From Schistosoma mansoni (lineage: Eukaryota; Platyhelminthes; Trematoda; Strigeidida; Schistosomatidae), in assembly GCF_000237925.1 (NCBI RefSeq), contig NC_031495.1, positions 7,665,852-7,729,851 on the forward strand: 64,000 bases of DNA, in the 5' to 3' direction. A program made the position numbers and the translations under genes. Positions 34,401-44,434 of this stretch are shown in pieces; within the stretch, counting starts at the first letter, position 1; each line of letters opens with the position of its first letter. The notes beneath the pieces are model-generated. The model did not search any database. It worked only from the letters and a program-made list of their open reading frames with translations, and was not told where the DNA came from.

Positions 34401-37400
34401 TAGATTTACTATTAACTCTCTACCCAATGCTCAATTTATACAACACCTTCATTTTGTTTCATGCCTTCATTCTTCTCATATTACTATTTATACGAACAAC
34501 CTTGATAATTAGGCTATAGCCATAAATAATTTGTCATTTGATTTGGTTAATACAGTATTATTATTATTTGAACACATAAATATTGGTACAAGGAAGCACC
34601 AGACACATATGCGCTACATAAATCCTTCGATTTGTGTGAGGGCTGGGGTATTGCTCGGGTGCCCAAACCGAAACGGGTGGTTTTCTTAAATGGTCACACC
34701 CGGGGCCTTCGACCCAAAGGTCTAATCCGCAAGGCAGTGGAGGAGCGTAAGGAGATGAAGTCCCATGATAGCCGGTGACTAACGATTGGTTCATACGCCA
34801 TTTGTTACTTCAGGATACTGGAGCCCATGTGAACCATTGGTTTGGAATCAGGGCTTTCCAACTCTCTTAGGTGGATCCTCCATATCCACCAACCCGGTTA
34901 AAGAGCCGGACATTCGCTTTTTGTCCTCTCAATTTGGTAAACAACACCCCCGCCACGAGAAGGCAGTGAGTAGGACTTCCCTGAGAACATTTTATCGAAA
35001 TGTATGAGACAATACAATCTTATACCAATATGCCAATTGCTTAAAAAAATCAGTGTAAAATGTAATAATGCTCAAACATTAACTAACAAAATAATGGAAC
35101 CTATTACAAATTGTTGCACTCCAAAAATAGTACAGCATAATAAAACTCATAGTAGAAATGCAATATTGAAGTGAATTAGGTTACAATACACGAAAATATG
35201 GAATACATAAGTTGAATAAAAGTTGGTAAAGGATTTATAGAAGAATATGCCACGTAAACAGTGTCTGTCATAAAAAGCTATTTTGAACTATATCAATTTT
35301 ATTTTGTGAACGATAGTGTTATAAGCCTATGGGATTTTGCACGACGGAAACAAAAAAGTTATTTATTTTATAACTTAAAGTTAATTCTTGATTTGCCGTC
35401 ACTACCTAACTGGGTGTGCAATATTTGCTTGTTTGGGAGTAGGTTGGAAGGAAGCTAAAAGTCGTCGAACTAAGACGTGGAATCGATCCCTGAAATCATT
35501 GGCTGTTAGACTGAGTTATGTTGGTAAATTTAACCTACCTGGTTGGGGTCTTTGCGATTATCACACCCAATGGTTGGTGACAGGTGAGATAGATAATAAT
35601 TGATCACAGTGAAGATACATTCATTATTTATTTTCCACTGGATCCTAAATTTCAAAATTATCTTATGCTTTTAATCTCATGGATCCATTTACTCCTTTCG
35701 AATCATACTGTCTACGTTTAGCCTTTTCTACTAACCAATAATACTGTTACTGTCTCTATTACTCTGATATTTACATTGATAATGCGGTGCTGATATGGTG
35801 TGGTAACTTGAACTGAAGTACATGTGTAGTAGATTCAGTTTGATATTAAAACTATTCTGAAACGAATTAAATCTCAATCAATAATCATATCGAATAAATT
35901 CAACATAGTGTGACATTGATAGAATTGTATTGTGTACAAATTGACGTAAACTAACATCATTCCGTGTGAACATGACGACACTTGAAATATAGTATATTAC
36001 GGAAAATTTACATTGGTATATTTCAAAAACATCCGTTTTAAGCATCCATGCGATCGTGACTTTTCGACATGATTTCAAGGATGATAAAATAATAAATCAA
36101 CATGTGACTTCCGGTAGCGAACAGTTCACAATCGATTTTATTCAATACAGAAAACGACAATAAGGTATGAGAGTAATCTTAAAATGACTATTCAATCTTT
36201 TACGCAGTCAAATTGACTAGTCAGTAGTACCTAGGGTAAAAATTGATGAAACAACGGTATATCAATCTTATTCACATCAAAATACTTCTAATTTTAAATT
36301 GTGATAATACAATTGTTTCATTTTTGCTAACATTCTTCCAAGGATCCATAGAAGTTTTTACAGATTGGGTTTTTCTACTGTATTGTTTATCGTTTTTACA
36401 TACGATTTTCCCAAATCCAAACGCTTTGGTTAACTTGCGCATACAGACGGCACTCAACTCATACGTGACTATTTGGACACTGAATAGGTGATCGTAAAGT
36501 ATAAAGAACGACAGGAGTTCAATGTTTACAACGAATTATAAAGTCAATGGTTGTATTGGTTTCGCATCATCCATTGAGTTTTTATACTCTTAATCGAAAA
36601 GCTCGATTCACTTGAAAAATAGATGTTCTCTTCAATGAACTATCCATATAAATAGCCCTGAACATTTAATGAAGTTTGTTTCTTTATATAATGTGTATCC
36701 GTATTTGTTACGGAAGTGCTAATTCTCAGAATACAATATTAGTAAAAAATCAATCTTAAAATTCACACATTGATTTAAGATGACTTTTCTTCACTATCAT
36801 TCAGTATTAATTAACTCCCTGTAGATTTCTTTAAACCGATTTTCAGCCCATTTTCATGTTTATTACTTCGTCTGGTGTGAATTTACTTTCATTTGATTTT
36901 CAATAATGTTTCATTATCTTAATTGATTTACTGTGACTTGTTTCAAGAGAAAATGATTCACTTTGATAATTTCTGTGACTAATAGTCATTAAATTTAATC
37001 GGTTTACAAATGAGTGAACTTAATCGTAAATAAACCCTCTGAGCTCTTTACCAAGTAAATCTTTCCTATGAGATTTATGTTTTGAAGTAGTCAAGACAGT
37101 ACCTACAGACAATTTCGCATCTATACTATTTTAGCGATGGTTATCATGTTGAACAAGGCTGAACATTTCATTCAAATTTTCACCAATAAACTGAAAATGA
37201 TATCGCTCAACTAGATTGCGACATGGTCTGATGAGTGTTGAACGACCTGAAACCAACTCAGATGAACGACTGTACCTACCACACCACTTAGCACTGGCTA
37301 ACACTGCTGATGCTTGCAGCGCCTGGTTTGCGGGTTTATCTCTCGCACGACGCCGAAGCCATCACAATCAACATCCAGAAGCCCAACCGTTACACATAAA

Positions 37401-39619
37401 AGAAGTTCGTACATTTCCTCTCTCTTTGTTTTGGTCACCGATATAAGTCACACAAAAGTAAGTCAACATTTACAAATCTAAAATCCTCGTACACTTGGGT
37501 GTTCTTACATAGTTTTAATGTATGTCTCTTTATTCTTACTTAATCCCATCATTATCAATCCTTCAACCACATATTCCAACTGGTATTACTAATACTGAAC
37601 TTTTCATCAAGTATTTTATCAAACCTACTATTAATCTTACAACTACATATTGAAATTCCTTAGTAATTAACTTTTGTCTATACTGGACTTTCTACCAAAC
37701 ATTTTACCAACTGTAGTATTATCAGTCCCTAAATTACATATTACAATTCGTTCATTTATTGAATGATGGTCACTTCATCCACTCCATCTTCTAGACGTTT
37801 TATTAAGCATTCAAAACTATTTGCATAAACACTTGAATTTGCAATATTATTATCTAACACATTACCATTTGGCTTGCATATTTCATCATTGTAATATATA
37901 TATACAGAGAGAGCCATGATAGAATCTAATTGAAAAGGAATATTTCTTGGCTCTATTTATCCTTTTACCAAATTTTTAAATGAAAATTCTCATGATAATT
38001 TCAAAAGTTACCTGACAATTTTCATTCTCATCGGCCAATAGTTGGATGGTTTCAGTAAGTAAATGTTCACTCAAATTCATTGCACGTGGATTAATAAGAA
38101 TTATATAGTCTAAATTAGCTTTCAATGCAGTTTTTAGACCAACTTCGAGTAAGTCTGAGCAATCTTCTTTCTAAGGGAATAAAGACGAAAACCAAAAGAT
38201 CAGTAACTCCTATTCAATTTTAAGACTAATTTATCGACAAGCTTGAATTAGACAAACAAGTACAGAAAGCTTAAGAGGTATTACTATTCTATAGAAAACA
38301 TTTGGAAATGTTAACTAATGGAATACCAAAAATAATCCCGCTTAATCAGAGACTGGAAAAGTGATTTCGTAAACTGTTTATTCACCAAAATTTAAGGCAT
38401 CTACAAAGTAGATGCAGTTATCAATTTACAAAATGGATTTCTTGGATTGAGATCTTGTATGATTCATCACTTTAGCCTAGTCTTTGCTGAACTTAGCCCT
38501 AGGGAGCTATTTTAGTACTATACTTTGTATAGCTAACCATACCTGTAAATTGGTATGCTGTTATATCTTGTGGCCGAGTGGATGCCTAGGTAATGTATGA
38601 CGTGATAAGACAGCCAATCAGGGAGCAGTGAATTATCGACTGGAACAGTAACATACGAAAACCGTACGAGCAGTCTAGAGTCCTTACCGGTCCTGCTTTC
38701 TGCCTATCCCAGCCAGTTAAGTCCAAAACACCAATAACAGCCTTCTCAATATGAATCATTGTATTTCAAACATACTGAGTTTATATACCAACCAAATAGA
38801 CCACATCGTACCAGAAAATAGAAAATAACATTTGTACAATATTTAGTCAAATGTGGCTGTGAATAGTAATCAATAAACTGATGATAACTCAAGAATCGTA
38901 TAATAATAGTTCAAAGGTCAAAATAAAGCTAATGATAAGAGGAAACGAATATGATTAGGTTAGTTACAATAGGAAAGAAACATATTACATTGGCCAATAA
39001 ATAGTCCTCAAAAGTTACCATTCACAATCCTCTTTGGGATACAACATATGCATTATGTAATTATATTCAGAATATAGCAGTAAAAACCTAGATTTCAATA
39101 CTATCTTCAGAAGTATGTTACCACACACAGTATCGAAGGGAAACCCCTGCTAGTTACGACATATTAGCCTCATTTTCCAGTAAATCCTAATTATTATTAA
39201 CTTCTACATCACATACTTGGACATGAACCACACTAAATGTGATGGCTAACGGTACTATTTGGTTGTCCCAATCGATATAGGTGGAGCGGGGTTTGAAACT
39301 GAAACTTAACGGATAAGCCGTAAGCTCTAACAATTAAACTGCCCTGACACAAGAAACGGTTGCTCAAAAAGGAGTAAAATTTAGCAAATTATATAAAAAT
39401 CCTCACCTCAGAAGAAATATATTGAAATTTCGAGAGTAATTTGTCTTTCAGATTAGAAGTATGGTTAACAGTACTAAAACTGCGAAGACTATATGAGAAC
39501 AAACGACTGTAAAGCTGACCATAGGAGCAATAAACACGAGGATCTTCCAAGTTATGTTTACGACTCAAGTTACTCCGAGTTGATGAAAGAATACAGCTGT
39601 ATGAATCTGATCCTTTAAT
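28075..39619 (-). CDS. Seven-exon gene: DUF2064-like + GT2-like fusion protein
   Basis: Exons 39407-39619, 38012-38170, 33875-34135, 31958-32182, 30301-30547, 29296-29476 and 28075-28405 join with GT/AG ends and phases 0,0,0,0,1,2. They give about 538 codons to a TAA stop; the true 5' end is not found. Residues ~70-220 follow the DUF2064 (MobA/CofC-like, TIGR04282) pattern: NLDYIILINPRAMNLSEHLL, VDFVLG, NGLYLFGLKG, LEWSSINAADILYR, EVSEPLDL. Residues ~237-530 follow the GT2 pattern of TIGR04283: VTVIIP, EVIIID, SRGELIRYAIDQ, VQLPVNWDSA, RPGVGMGCFAYRL, GVPIAGQPHFI, LKCINGYP. NCBI models name both bacterial families arsenosugar-biosynthesis glycosyltransferases. The DxD, DGGYY, GDQ and MEDV-type residues look replaced, so it may be a non-catalytic or retooled enzyme. 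No signal peptide is visible in the part found. Confidence 0.72.
28706..29193 (+). repeat. Dispersed repeat family A, in intron F-G
   Basis: Same repeat as 3100-3650, from 'caaatgccctggtacggccg' to 'tggtgcccccttgtatc'. It lacks the extreme 3' tail and lies antisense to the host gene. The short plus ORFs in it are not genes. Confidence 0.72.
29296..29476 (-). CDS. Exon F of the GT-like gene
   Basis: Acceptor atttttcag/GTGTTCAG, donor CAAATTG/GTATGTG, 181 nt, phase 1 in and phase 2 out. VQLPVNWDSAVYYTLQRPGV then GMGCFAYRL matches 'tRLPxgwxxxixxxLxxPgvvGGaFxxR'. A WALSCWLGSW stretch follows where bacterial relatives have a hydrophobic helix. Confidence 0.8.
30301..30547 (-). CDS. Exon E of the GT-like gene
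   Basis: Acceptor gaattttag/GTTATAATT, donor GAACCAG/GTGATG, 247 nt, phase 0 in and phase 1 out. VIIIDSS completes the 'EVIVVDGGS' strand. SRGELIRYAIDQYANGSMLV matches 'GRaxQMNxGAxxAxGdvLL'. The following residues ILEPG stand where HADT (DxD-type) is expected. Reading through the donor meets a stop four codons later (30287), so an unspliced form would end there. Confidence 0.8.
30652..30830 (+). repeat. Hammerhead SINE copy in intron D-E
   Basis: tRNA-like B-box (ggtttgagtc), gtgatcgtggatacgcactg, then CTGAGGAG, GTCCC-atact-AGGA, TGAGAC in place of CGAAAC, GGCC, GTC, CAGTGCTTCCAGG and the tail. It is well preserved except for two changes at the stem II end and the GAAAC block, which predict an inactive ribozyme. 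Confidence 0.68.
30975..31300 (-). repeat. Decayed tRNA-type SINE copy in intron D-E
   Basis: Minus-strand copy with a clear A-box-like gtggtctagaggtttggcg near 31120-31140, a hammerhead remnant (CTAAAGCG, tcccatactgaaacgaaac) and the common block 'ggaattcccgaattacctct'. Confidence 0.6.
31465..31903 (-). repeat. Dispersed repeat family A, in intron D-E
   Basis: Minus-strand copy from 'gccaaatgccctggtacggc' (at 31903) to 'gcccaggtgcccaaacc...' near 31475. The 3' tail is missing. The 96-codon ORF is incidental. Confidence 0.72.
31958..32182 (-). CDS. Exon D of the GT-like gene (domain junction)
   Basis: Acceptor ttttaag/GTATCTG, donor ATAGAG/GTTAGA, 75 codons in phase 0. Starts VSEPLDL (DUF2064 end, 'DVDTPEDL' position), then a linker of about 18 residues, then VTVIIPM, the first strand of the GT2 fold. 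An acidic insertion (DDCVDSEDIELVD) follows where bacterial relatives have 'NE...L'. Ends RQIE, the start of the second GT2 strand. Confidence 0.78.
32485..32820 (-). repeat. Decayed tRNA-type SINE copy in intron C-D
   Basis: tRNA-like part 'gactcagtggtctagaggtt' (32598-32620), remnant of the hammerhead block, SINE tail at 32490, and the common block 'tagaactcgaggagttacat' and 'cactagtgagcac' at 32755-32805. Confidence 0.6.
33875..34135 (-). CDS. Exon C of the GT-like gene
   Basis: Acceptor tttcacag/GTTGATT, donor GAAGAG/GTAAGTG (consensus), 87 codons in phase 0. VDFVLGITKP matches 'DVVLGPA', NGLYLFGLKG matches 'DGGYYLIGL' with the Asp and first Gly changed, and LEWSSINAADILYRNIYHSL matches 'IPWST..VL..T...'. 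This exon is the best evidence for the DUF2064 assignment. Confidence 0.8.
34229..34346 (-). repeat. Second tRNA-derived SINE family, in intron B-C
   Basis: Minus strand gives a tRNA-like head: 'acggtagcttgttggttaac' (A-box) and 'ggctcgaatcttgctcctct' (B-box). A tail 'agccctcacgttta' follows. It differs from the hammerhead SINE. A relative lies at 39222-39356. It is not a functional tRNA, because the acceptor stem does not pair. Confidence 0.6.
34560..34990 (-). repeat. Dispersed repeat family A, in intron B-C
   Basis: Minus-strand copy with the full 3' end (attatttgaacacataaata), truncated at its 5' end near 34987, where it stops at gtaggacttccctgagaac. Variable 5' ends with a constant 3' end are the usual mark of LINE-driven copying. 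Confidence 0.75.
35425..35830 (+). repeat. SR3/Perere-3-like LINE, 3' fragment
   Basis: Frame reads VGWKEAKSRRTKTWNRSLKS, LSYVGKFNLPGW, matching GWKKARGGQTKTWHKSMKS and RCRLPGW of the LINEs in palindrome P2. A 3' UTR-like piece 'atatggtgtggtaacttgaa' near 35795-35815 matches the same element. It is old and 5'-truncated, in intron B-C. Confidence 0.75.
35831..38011. other. Intron B-C, no recognised feature
   Basis: About 2.2 kb of intronic sequence. The GC-richer plus-strand ORF at 37216-37446 (76 codons) has no motif, start context or splice support that I trust. Confidence 0.45.
38012..38170 (-). CDS. Exon B of the GT-like gene
   Basis: Acceptor cttattcccttag/AAAGAAG, donor TGTCAG/GTAACT, 53 codons in phase 0. 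NLDYIILINPRAMNLSEHLL sits where DUF2064 proteins have a hydrophobic strand followed by GSDCP and 'LT..LL'. Here the GSDCP acid is lost. There is no stop in the frame, and it joins exons A and C without a shift. Confidence 0.7.
39222..39356 (-). repeat. Second tRNA-derived SINE family, in intron A-B
   Basis: Minus strand: gggcagtttaattgttagag (A-box) and gtttcaaaccccgctcc (B-box), then 'agccatcacatttagtgtgg', which matches the tail of the 34229-34346 copy. The anticodon-stem region is degraded. Confidence 0.58.
39407..39619 (-). CDS. Exon A (first exon found) of the GT-like gene
   Basis: Acceptor attttcaaag/ATTAAAGG, donor TCTGAG/GTGAGG, 71 codons, phase 0 at both ends. It is rich in Ser, Tyr and Leu (GQLYSRLFSYSLRSFS). 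In DUF2064 proteins this position holds the helix after the KTRL loop. The loop itself should lie in an upstream exon, which I searched for in 39660-41400 and did not find. It is the least certain of the seven exons. Confidence 0.55.
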
Positions 39620-39659
39620 CTTTGAAAATATTAAGAAATATCTATATATACACAGCATG

Positions 39660-42600
39660 ATAAATAAACGTTATTGACTTGACTTAAAACATAACCTGAT
39701 AATGACTAATCGAGTACAAGGATTTTCCGCTCTGAGCAATCAGAAAACAGTAAACAAAAAGTGGCACACATTTACATTCTTTCAATTTTCTATCTCAAAA
39801 AAACTGAAGCCATACTTTTTTATATGCTACCATTAAAAAAGAGATAACTAGTTACCTGATTATTAGCGAATTTTTTTGAAAAGACACACTTATAAATGTG
39901 TAGTATCAGTTATAATCTAATAACAAAGACTAAGTAGAATAAGTGAAACTCCTCAGAGGGAAAAAACTACTTTAGTAGATTGGTAAGTCTTCAGAAATGT
40001 ACGGGAGGTATAGCCCGAATTGCATCAAAATGTTTTGTCAAACGACAAAACAAACCGTGAGAACATTAGTTATGGTTAAAAGATAGAAATTACACTCAGA
40101 TATTTCCCACATTTTTGTTAACAGTACAAGCATTACGCGTTAATATGTGCTATAGCGACCTGTAACCACAGTGTCAATATCATCCGGTTTTCTCTTTAAT
40201 AATCAAACGGCAACTTATCATCCAGCCGAAAAGTTGTGATTTTGACTCCCTGTAACGACGGAAGGTGAGAACTGTTTTAGAGTTTGAAGCAAATACAATT
40301 CAGCATTCTTGAGTTACTTGATTATCAATGATTTTCCAGAAGTTGAGTTCGCAAAGGATTCCACCTACATTAAATTACGTAACATCTGGTGTTTCTAGCC
40401 TTCAATTGGAGTGCAGTTAAAACTTTTCGATCATCATTGTATTACTGACTATGGATTTATTCCGACTGCTCTGAAAGGCAATTTATTGTATGTGTCTACC
40501 GAGTTGCCAGCTTTGTTTGACCTCCGCTTTTAGTTTTTATTAACTTGTTTATATAAATGACATTTAGCCCATACCATAGCAAACGTAACTGTGAAAACTC
40601 TACCCTTGAAAACATACATCTATTTTCTCGTGACTTTTATGACCATAACTGCACACGAATAAATATATCTTGGGTGGATTATGCATTTAAATCTCTATTT
40701 TGCCACAAATAAATGGGTTGGCAACAATAAGTGTACAGAAAACAATGGTTCAAATAAACTATGTATCGACTGGCATGGAAAGAAGTGCAACACTTCAAAT
40801 GATTTTAAAACCTTGAATTATCAGATGAAAACTATTTCAATTGGACAAACTAAGGGTTCTAAAGTTTATAATGGGGCTCAACAGAGAACTTAATGAACTG
40901 ATGTTGCCTGGATTTTATACTCAAGCTTTTTTATTTACTTTAAGTCAAATGAACACTATAGTGGAAAATGAAACATATGAATGGAATTTATCATGAGTAG
41001 CTGAAATACCTTGTCATGATTATTTGCAAAGTGAAGTTTCGAATAGTTATGATTAGGCAGGACGTTAAGCCATTTGTTGAGGTTATATAAACTATTCCTT
41101 GTTTTGGTGTACACCAGTATTAAATCTGTATTCTTGATCGAAACTCCGAGAGATTTCTTCCGAATGCAGTTAGCTACCCACGAAACAATAACACCGACCG
41201 AATTTTCACCAAGGACTCTTTCAAATAAGGACGGATTTTTTAGAGATCTTGAAATAACATCGCTTGAACACTCGTCTTCAGGTTCATGACTTTGAATGTG
41301 ATGGTGAGTAATCACCACGACTCCAAGTCTGCTAACTGAACTCACCGGTCCCCATTGGTCTCCATGAAAATTACCTTAATAGAAAACTTATAATAGCCAA
41401 GGAGTTTTAAGTTACGTTTTAACGGTAATCCTTCTTTCAACCCATTGTAGATTTTCCTGAAGCATGAAATGACGATATACAAGAAGTTACTAGTAACCTT
41501 AAGCACTATAATACCAACAAGTTTAGTGAGGAGCAAAATGCAAGTCATTGAGTAACGTCACAGCTCAAATTAACACCTATGACTTAAGGTCAACCGTGCA
41601 TGTGATCGTGAATCGGATAAAAAAATTTGCTTGAACATCCTTATTGCCTAGTAGCAAATGACTAATATTGTCTCTAGATAGAGACCTAGTCGCACAAAAC
41701 AAACATAACTGAACGTTTATTATATGGTTGTTCAGTGTCTTGAAAACTAGACCAGGTTTCCTCCTTAAAGACTCCGGAGGAAGTTTAATCGTGAGCACTT
41801 TACTAGTCAGAGACATGAATTTTCGTTTGAGCTTGATTTTCGCTGTAGACAGTCCTAATACTGTTGCGACTCTGAGGCACTAAAACACTACTACGTTTTC
41901 ACTATAAGCCAGCTATGCCCTTAGTTTTAAGACTTATGCCCAAGTTGAAGGCTGGATTCACCCATCAAACCAGTGAGGAGTTAAGTTTTGCCAAATAAGC
42001 TTACCAAAGAAAAGGCTCAGCATCCAACACTTAAGTCATGGGGTCCACTCTTTCTACAAATCTCGTAGTGCAAAACAGTTGGAAGTGAATGTCAACACTA
42101 GAAAACCGACCAAGACCTCATGTGTTGTAACACAGACGATGCAAGTACACATCCTGAACCGTCTCACACCTCAGTGCCGTACTCACTAGCCATGAATAAT
42201 GAAACGAAACTTAAAGTGACTGGGGGGTAGAGCGATAGTGGCTACACAAAGAACAATGAACTAGAAACCCGAGGTAAATCACCTGATGATAAGCTATGTT
42301 CTTTGATCCTTGTTAATGTTCATTTAGTATAGTGTTTTGCTAGAAAATGGAGAGGAATTCCATAAAGAACTATGAGGTGTTTATTGCTCTCTGTCCAGCT
42401 TTGGTATCAATCTTGCAGAACTGCATTTGTATTGAGTTTAAAATGCTGTAAAAAAAGAACCACCACTGTTAAGAGTAGTTTTACAGTTTGTATACAAGAC
42501 AGAGGAATTTCTCATAATGTCCTTGAAACCAAACGCTAGACGATCGATGGACAGTGGAATTAGTAGTTAGAAGCAGTGGCTTCAAGGAAACCTAACAAAA

Positions 42601-43289
42601 ACAATATAGACCACAGGTTGATGATCTTACAGCCAGTGACATGGATGAGCTCTAGAAAACGGCGTATAGAAGTCGCTCTGATTATCGCAATGAAGTATGG
42701 AAAACAGCGAAGACTAGTTTACCTCAGCTTCTCTGTTCATTACACCTTAAAATAATTATGAGTTTTCCCTTGATCCCGGTAAACTTGATGAACCATGGTA
42801 ACATAACGGAAGTCTTCCAAGTGTATCGTGACACGAGGGGTGACTTGTAGAGTTAAGTTCGGTTCTAGGAAGTTCCTCCCACGGTTTCTGAGACAAAAAC
42901 AGAACAATCACACAGACCATACAATAGTTTCAGCAGCTGTAGAACGTTACTTTCTGTCCAGTGTCACCAACAACAGAAACCACAACGACTGTTGTCATCG
43001 CACAAGGAAAACCTTATTCGGGCTAGTACTAATGAAATTAGCCAAACCGTTAAAGATGTTACAGATAGCCGGGGGTTGACAATGCTTTCATCAACAACGT
43101 CTTTATCACTAAAGGATACCAACCCAGTGAAATCAGATGTCAGGGGTGAATAAATCCGAAGATATATTTGGTTGTCGATGTGTTGGGAAACTTCTGTTTT
43201 TAAAATGACTACTAGTTGCAAGGGATGAGTATCACGGCGTACATACTCGTGATCTGGTGCGGATGTGTGACTAATCGCCTTCAACGAGA
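39660..43289. other. Mostly unrecognised; upstream of the GT-like gene
   Basis: The promoter and first exon(s) of the minus-strand gene should lie here or beyond. I looked for a KTRL-type (DUF2064 start) exon in 39660-41400 and found none. The 129-codon minus ORF at 40956-41345 has no clear homology. From about 42600 the sequence may already be old LINE material. Confidence 0.4.
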
Positions 43290-43960
43290 CTTTGTCCAGT
43301 AAAACTTATGAGGTCAACATTAATGTCAGAGACATTCAGAATTTATTTGATGCTACACTGTCACTACTTTTTCTGTTAATGTCCTACTGTCTAAGATTAG
43401 ACGAACCAGGCTCGCATACTTTCCCCTTTTCGGGAAATTATCAGAGGGATCGAGCACCCTGCACTGAAGTTAGTAGAGTGCTATCAAACTGGAGAACGTC
43501 CATGTCTGTGCCTTTACAAGGAACTATGCTGGGCTCTCTGCTACTCCTCGCATCCATTATCGACCTCCCAGGAAGCCTTAATTCACCAGTGTCTACCAAT
43601 GCGAACGACGATCAACTGTGAACATCTGCCGGGTAAAAAGCCCAGGCTACATTGAACTTCAAAATACATGTTACTACCGGAAAAATGGACACTCATTAAT
43701 GGTGTACAACATATTAAGTATTTGACATCATCCCAATAAACAAGTCTAAATCGAACCTACCAAGCCTTCATGAGGCAAACCAGGACGAATTGAGAATCAA
43801 AGACCCAATAGATAAGTTGGGTTATGGATTTCTCACTTATGGGTGTTCCCTATCTGAAATTCTCCCCGAGATAATGTGACCAAATCTATGTTAGTGGAGG
43901 GCATAAGAAGAGGTGAACAATCACCTATTTGCGCCACAGGAGAGACTATGTATCCGTATT
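43290..43960 (+). repeat. Old CR1-like LINE RT remnant
   Basis: VPLQGTMLGSLLLLASIIDL followed by PGSLNSPVSTNANDDQ (43500-43620) matches the 'VPQGSVLGPLLFLIYINDLP...YADDxxL' core of CR1/Jockey-type RTs; the YADD is NANDD here. Sequence on both sides has many stops. Boundaries are approximate. Confidence 0.55.
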
Positions 43961-44062
43961 TCCGTGTATTTAAGTTATAGGCGGTTTCGAATATTTTCGT
44001 GCATTTTTTCATTTGTTCAGTGAGCGATCGCTAAATAAAAAAGCACATTTTTTACTGACGAT

Positions 44063-44067
44063 TGAAT
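44063..44067. repeat. Target-site duplication, left copy
   Basis: tgaat here and tgaat at 48903-48907 flank the LTR element exactly. Five bases is the usual Ty3/Gypsy length. Confidence 0.85.
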
Positions 44068-44422
44068 TGTTATATCTCGAACCTTGATTCTTAATATGCC
44101 GCGAACTACTTGACTACTTGAACGATAGAACCCGCAAACGTCGCAAAAGAGAGAAGACAAAGACTGGTAAGCAGGAAGTTTATTGTCCCAAACAGTGTCA
44201 AAATATAGCCCAGAAATCTCGTGTATTTATAGTTATTGGCTGAAAGTAAATTATCATTTAGGTCAACCAATAAGCACATAGGTATCAAACTAATCCATCC
44301 AATGGAGAAGCTTTACGTTGGCATTTCTAGAACATTCCCCTAACCCTGATTGGATGGAATGTCTGCGGCTCTTCCTGGGCTTCCTAGAGCCTCCTCGACT
44401 TCACCTGTGGACCATCCTCACA
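44068..44422 (-). repeat. 3' LTR
   Basis: 355 bp, beginning tgttatatctcga and ending atcctcaca in window orientation; pair of 48548-48902. A purine-rich tract (minus strand aaaggggggagg) abuts it at 44423-44434. Confidence 0.93.
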
Positions 44423-44434
44423 CCTCCCCCCTTT
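44423..44434 (-). other. Polypurine tract
   Basis: Minus-strand aaaggggggagg directly before the 3' LTR; primes plus-strand synthesis in this family. Confidence 0.75.

Noticed and set aside
37205-37260. Hammerhead-like string ctgatgag...gaaac
   Set aside because: Both core words occur, but there is no stem II between them and no stem III or GTC site; chance match.
38555-38775. Possible solo LTR starting tgttatatcttgtggccgag
   Set aside because: The first nine bases equal the end of the LTR at 44068, but there is no convincing CA end or matching target duplication, and the rest does not align.
40956-41345. 129-codon minus-strand ORF as a candidate upstream exon of the GT-like gene
   Set aside because: It has no DUF2064 start motif and no suitable donor, and a plus-strand ORF covers the same bases. 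It may be old repeat sequence.
44106-44288. 60-codon ORF, repeated at 48586-48768
   Set aside because: It lies inside the two LTRs and is duplicated only because the LTRs are; nothing suggests it is a gene.
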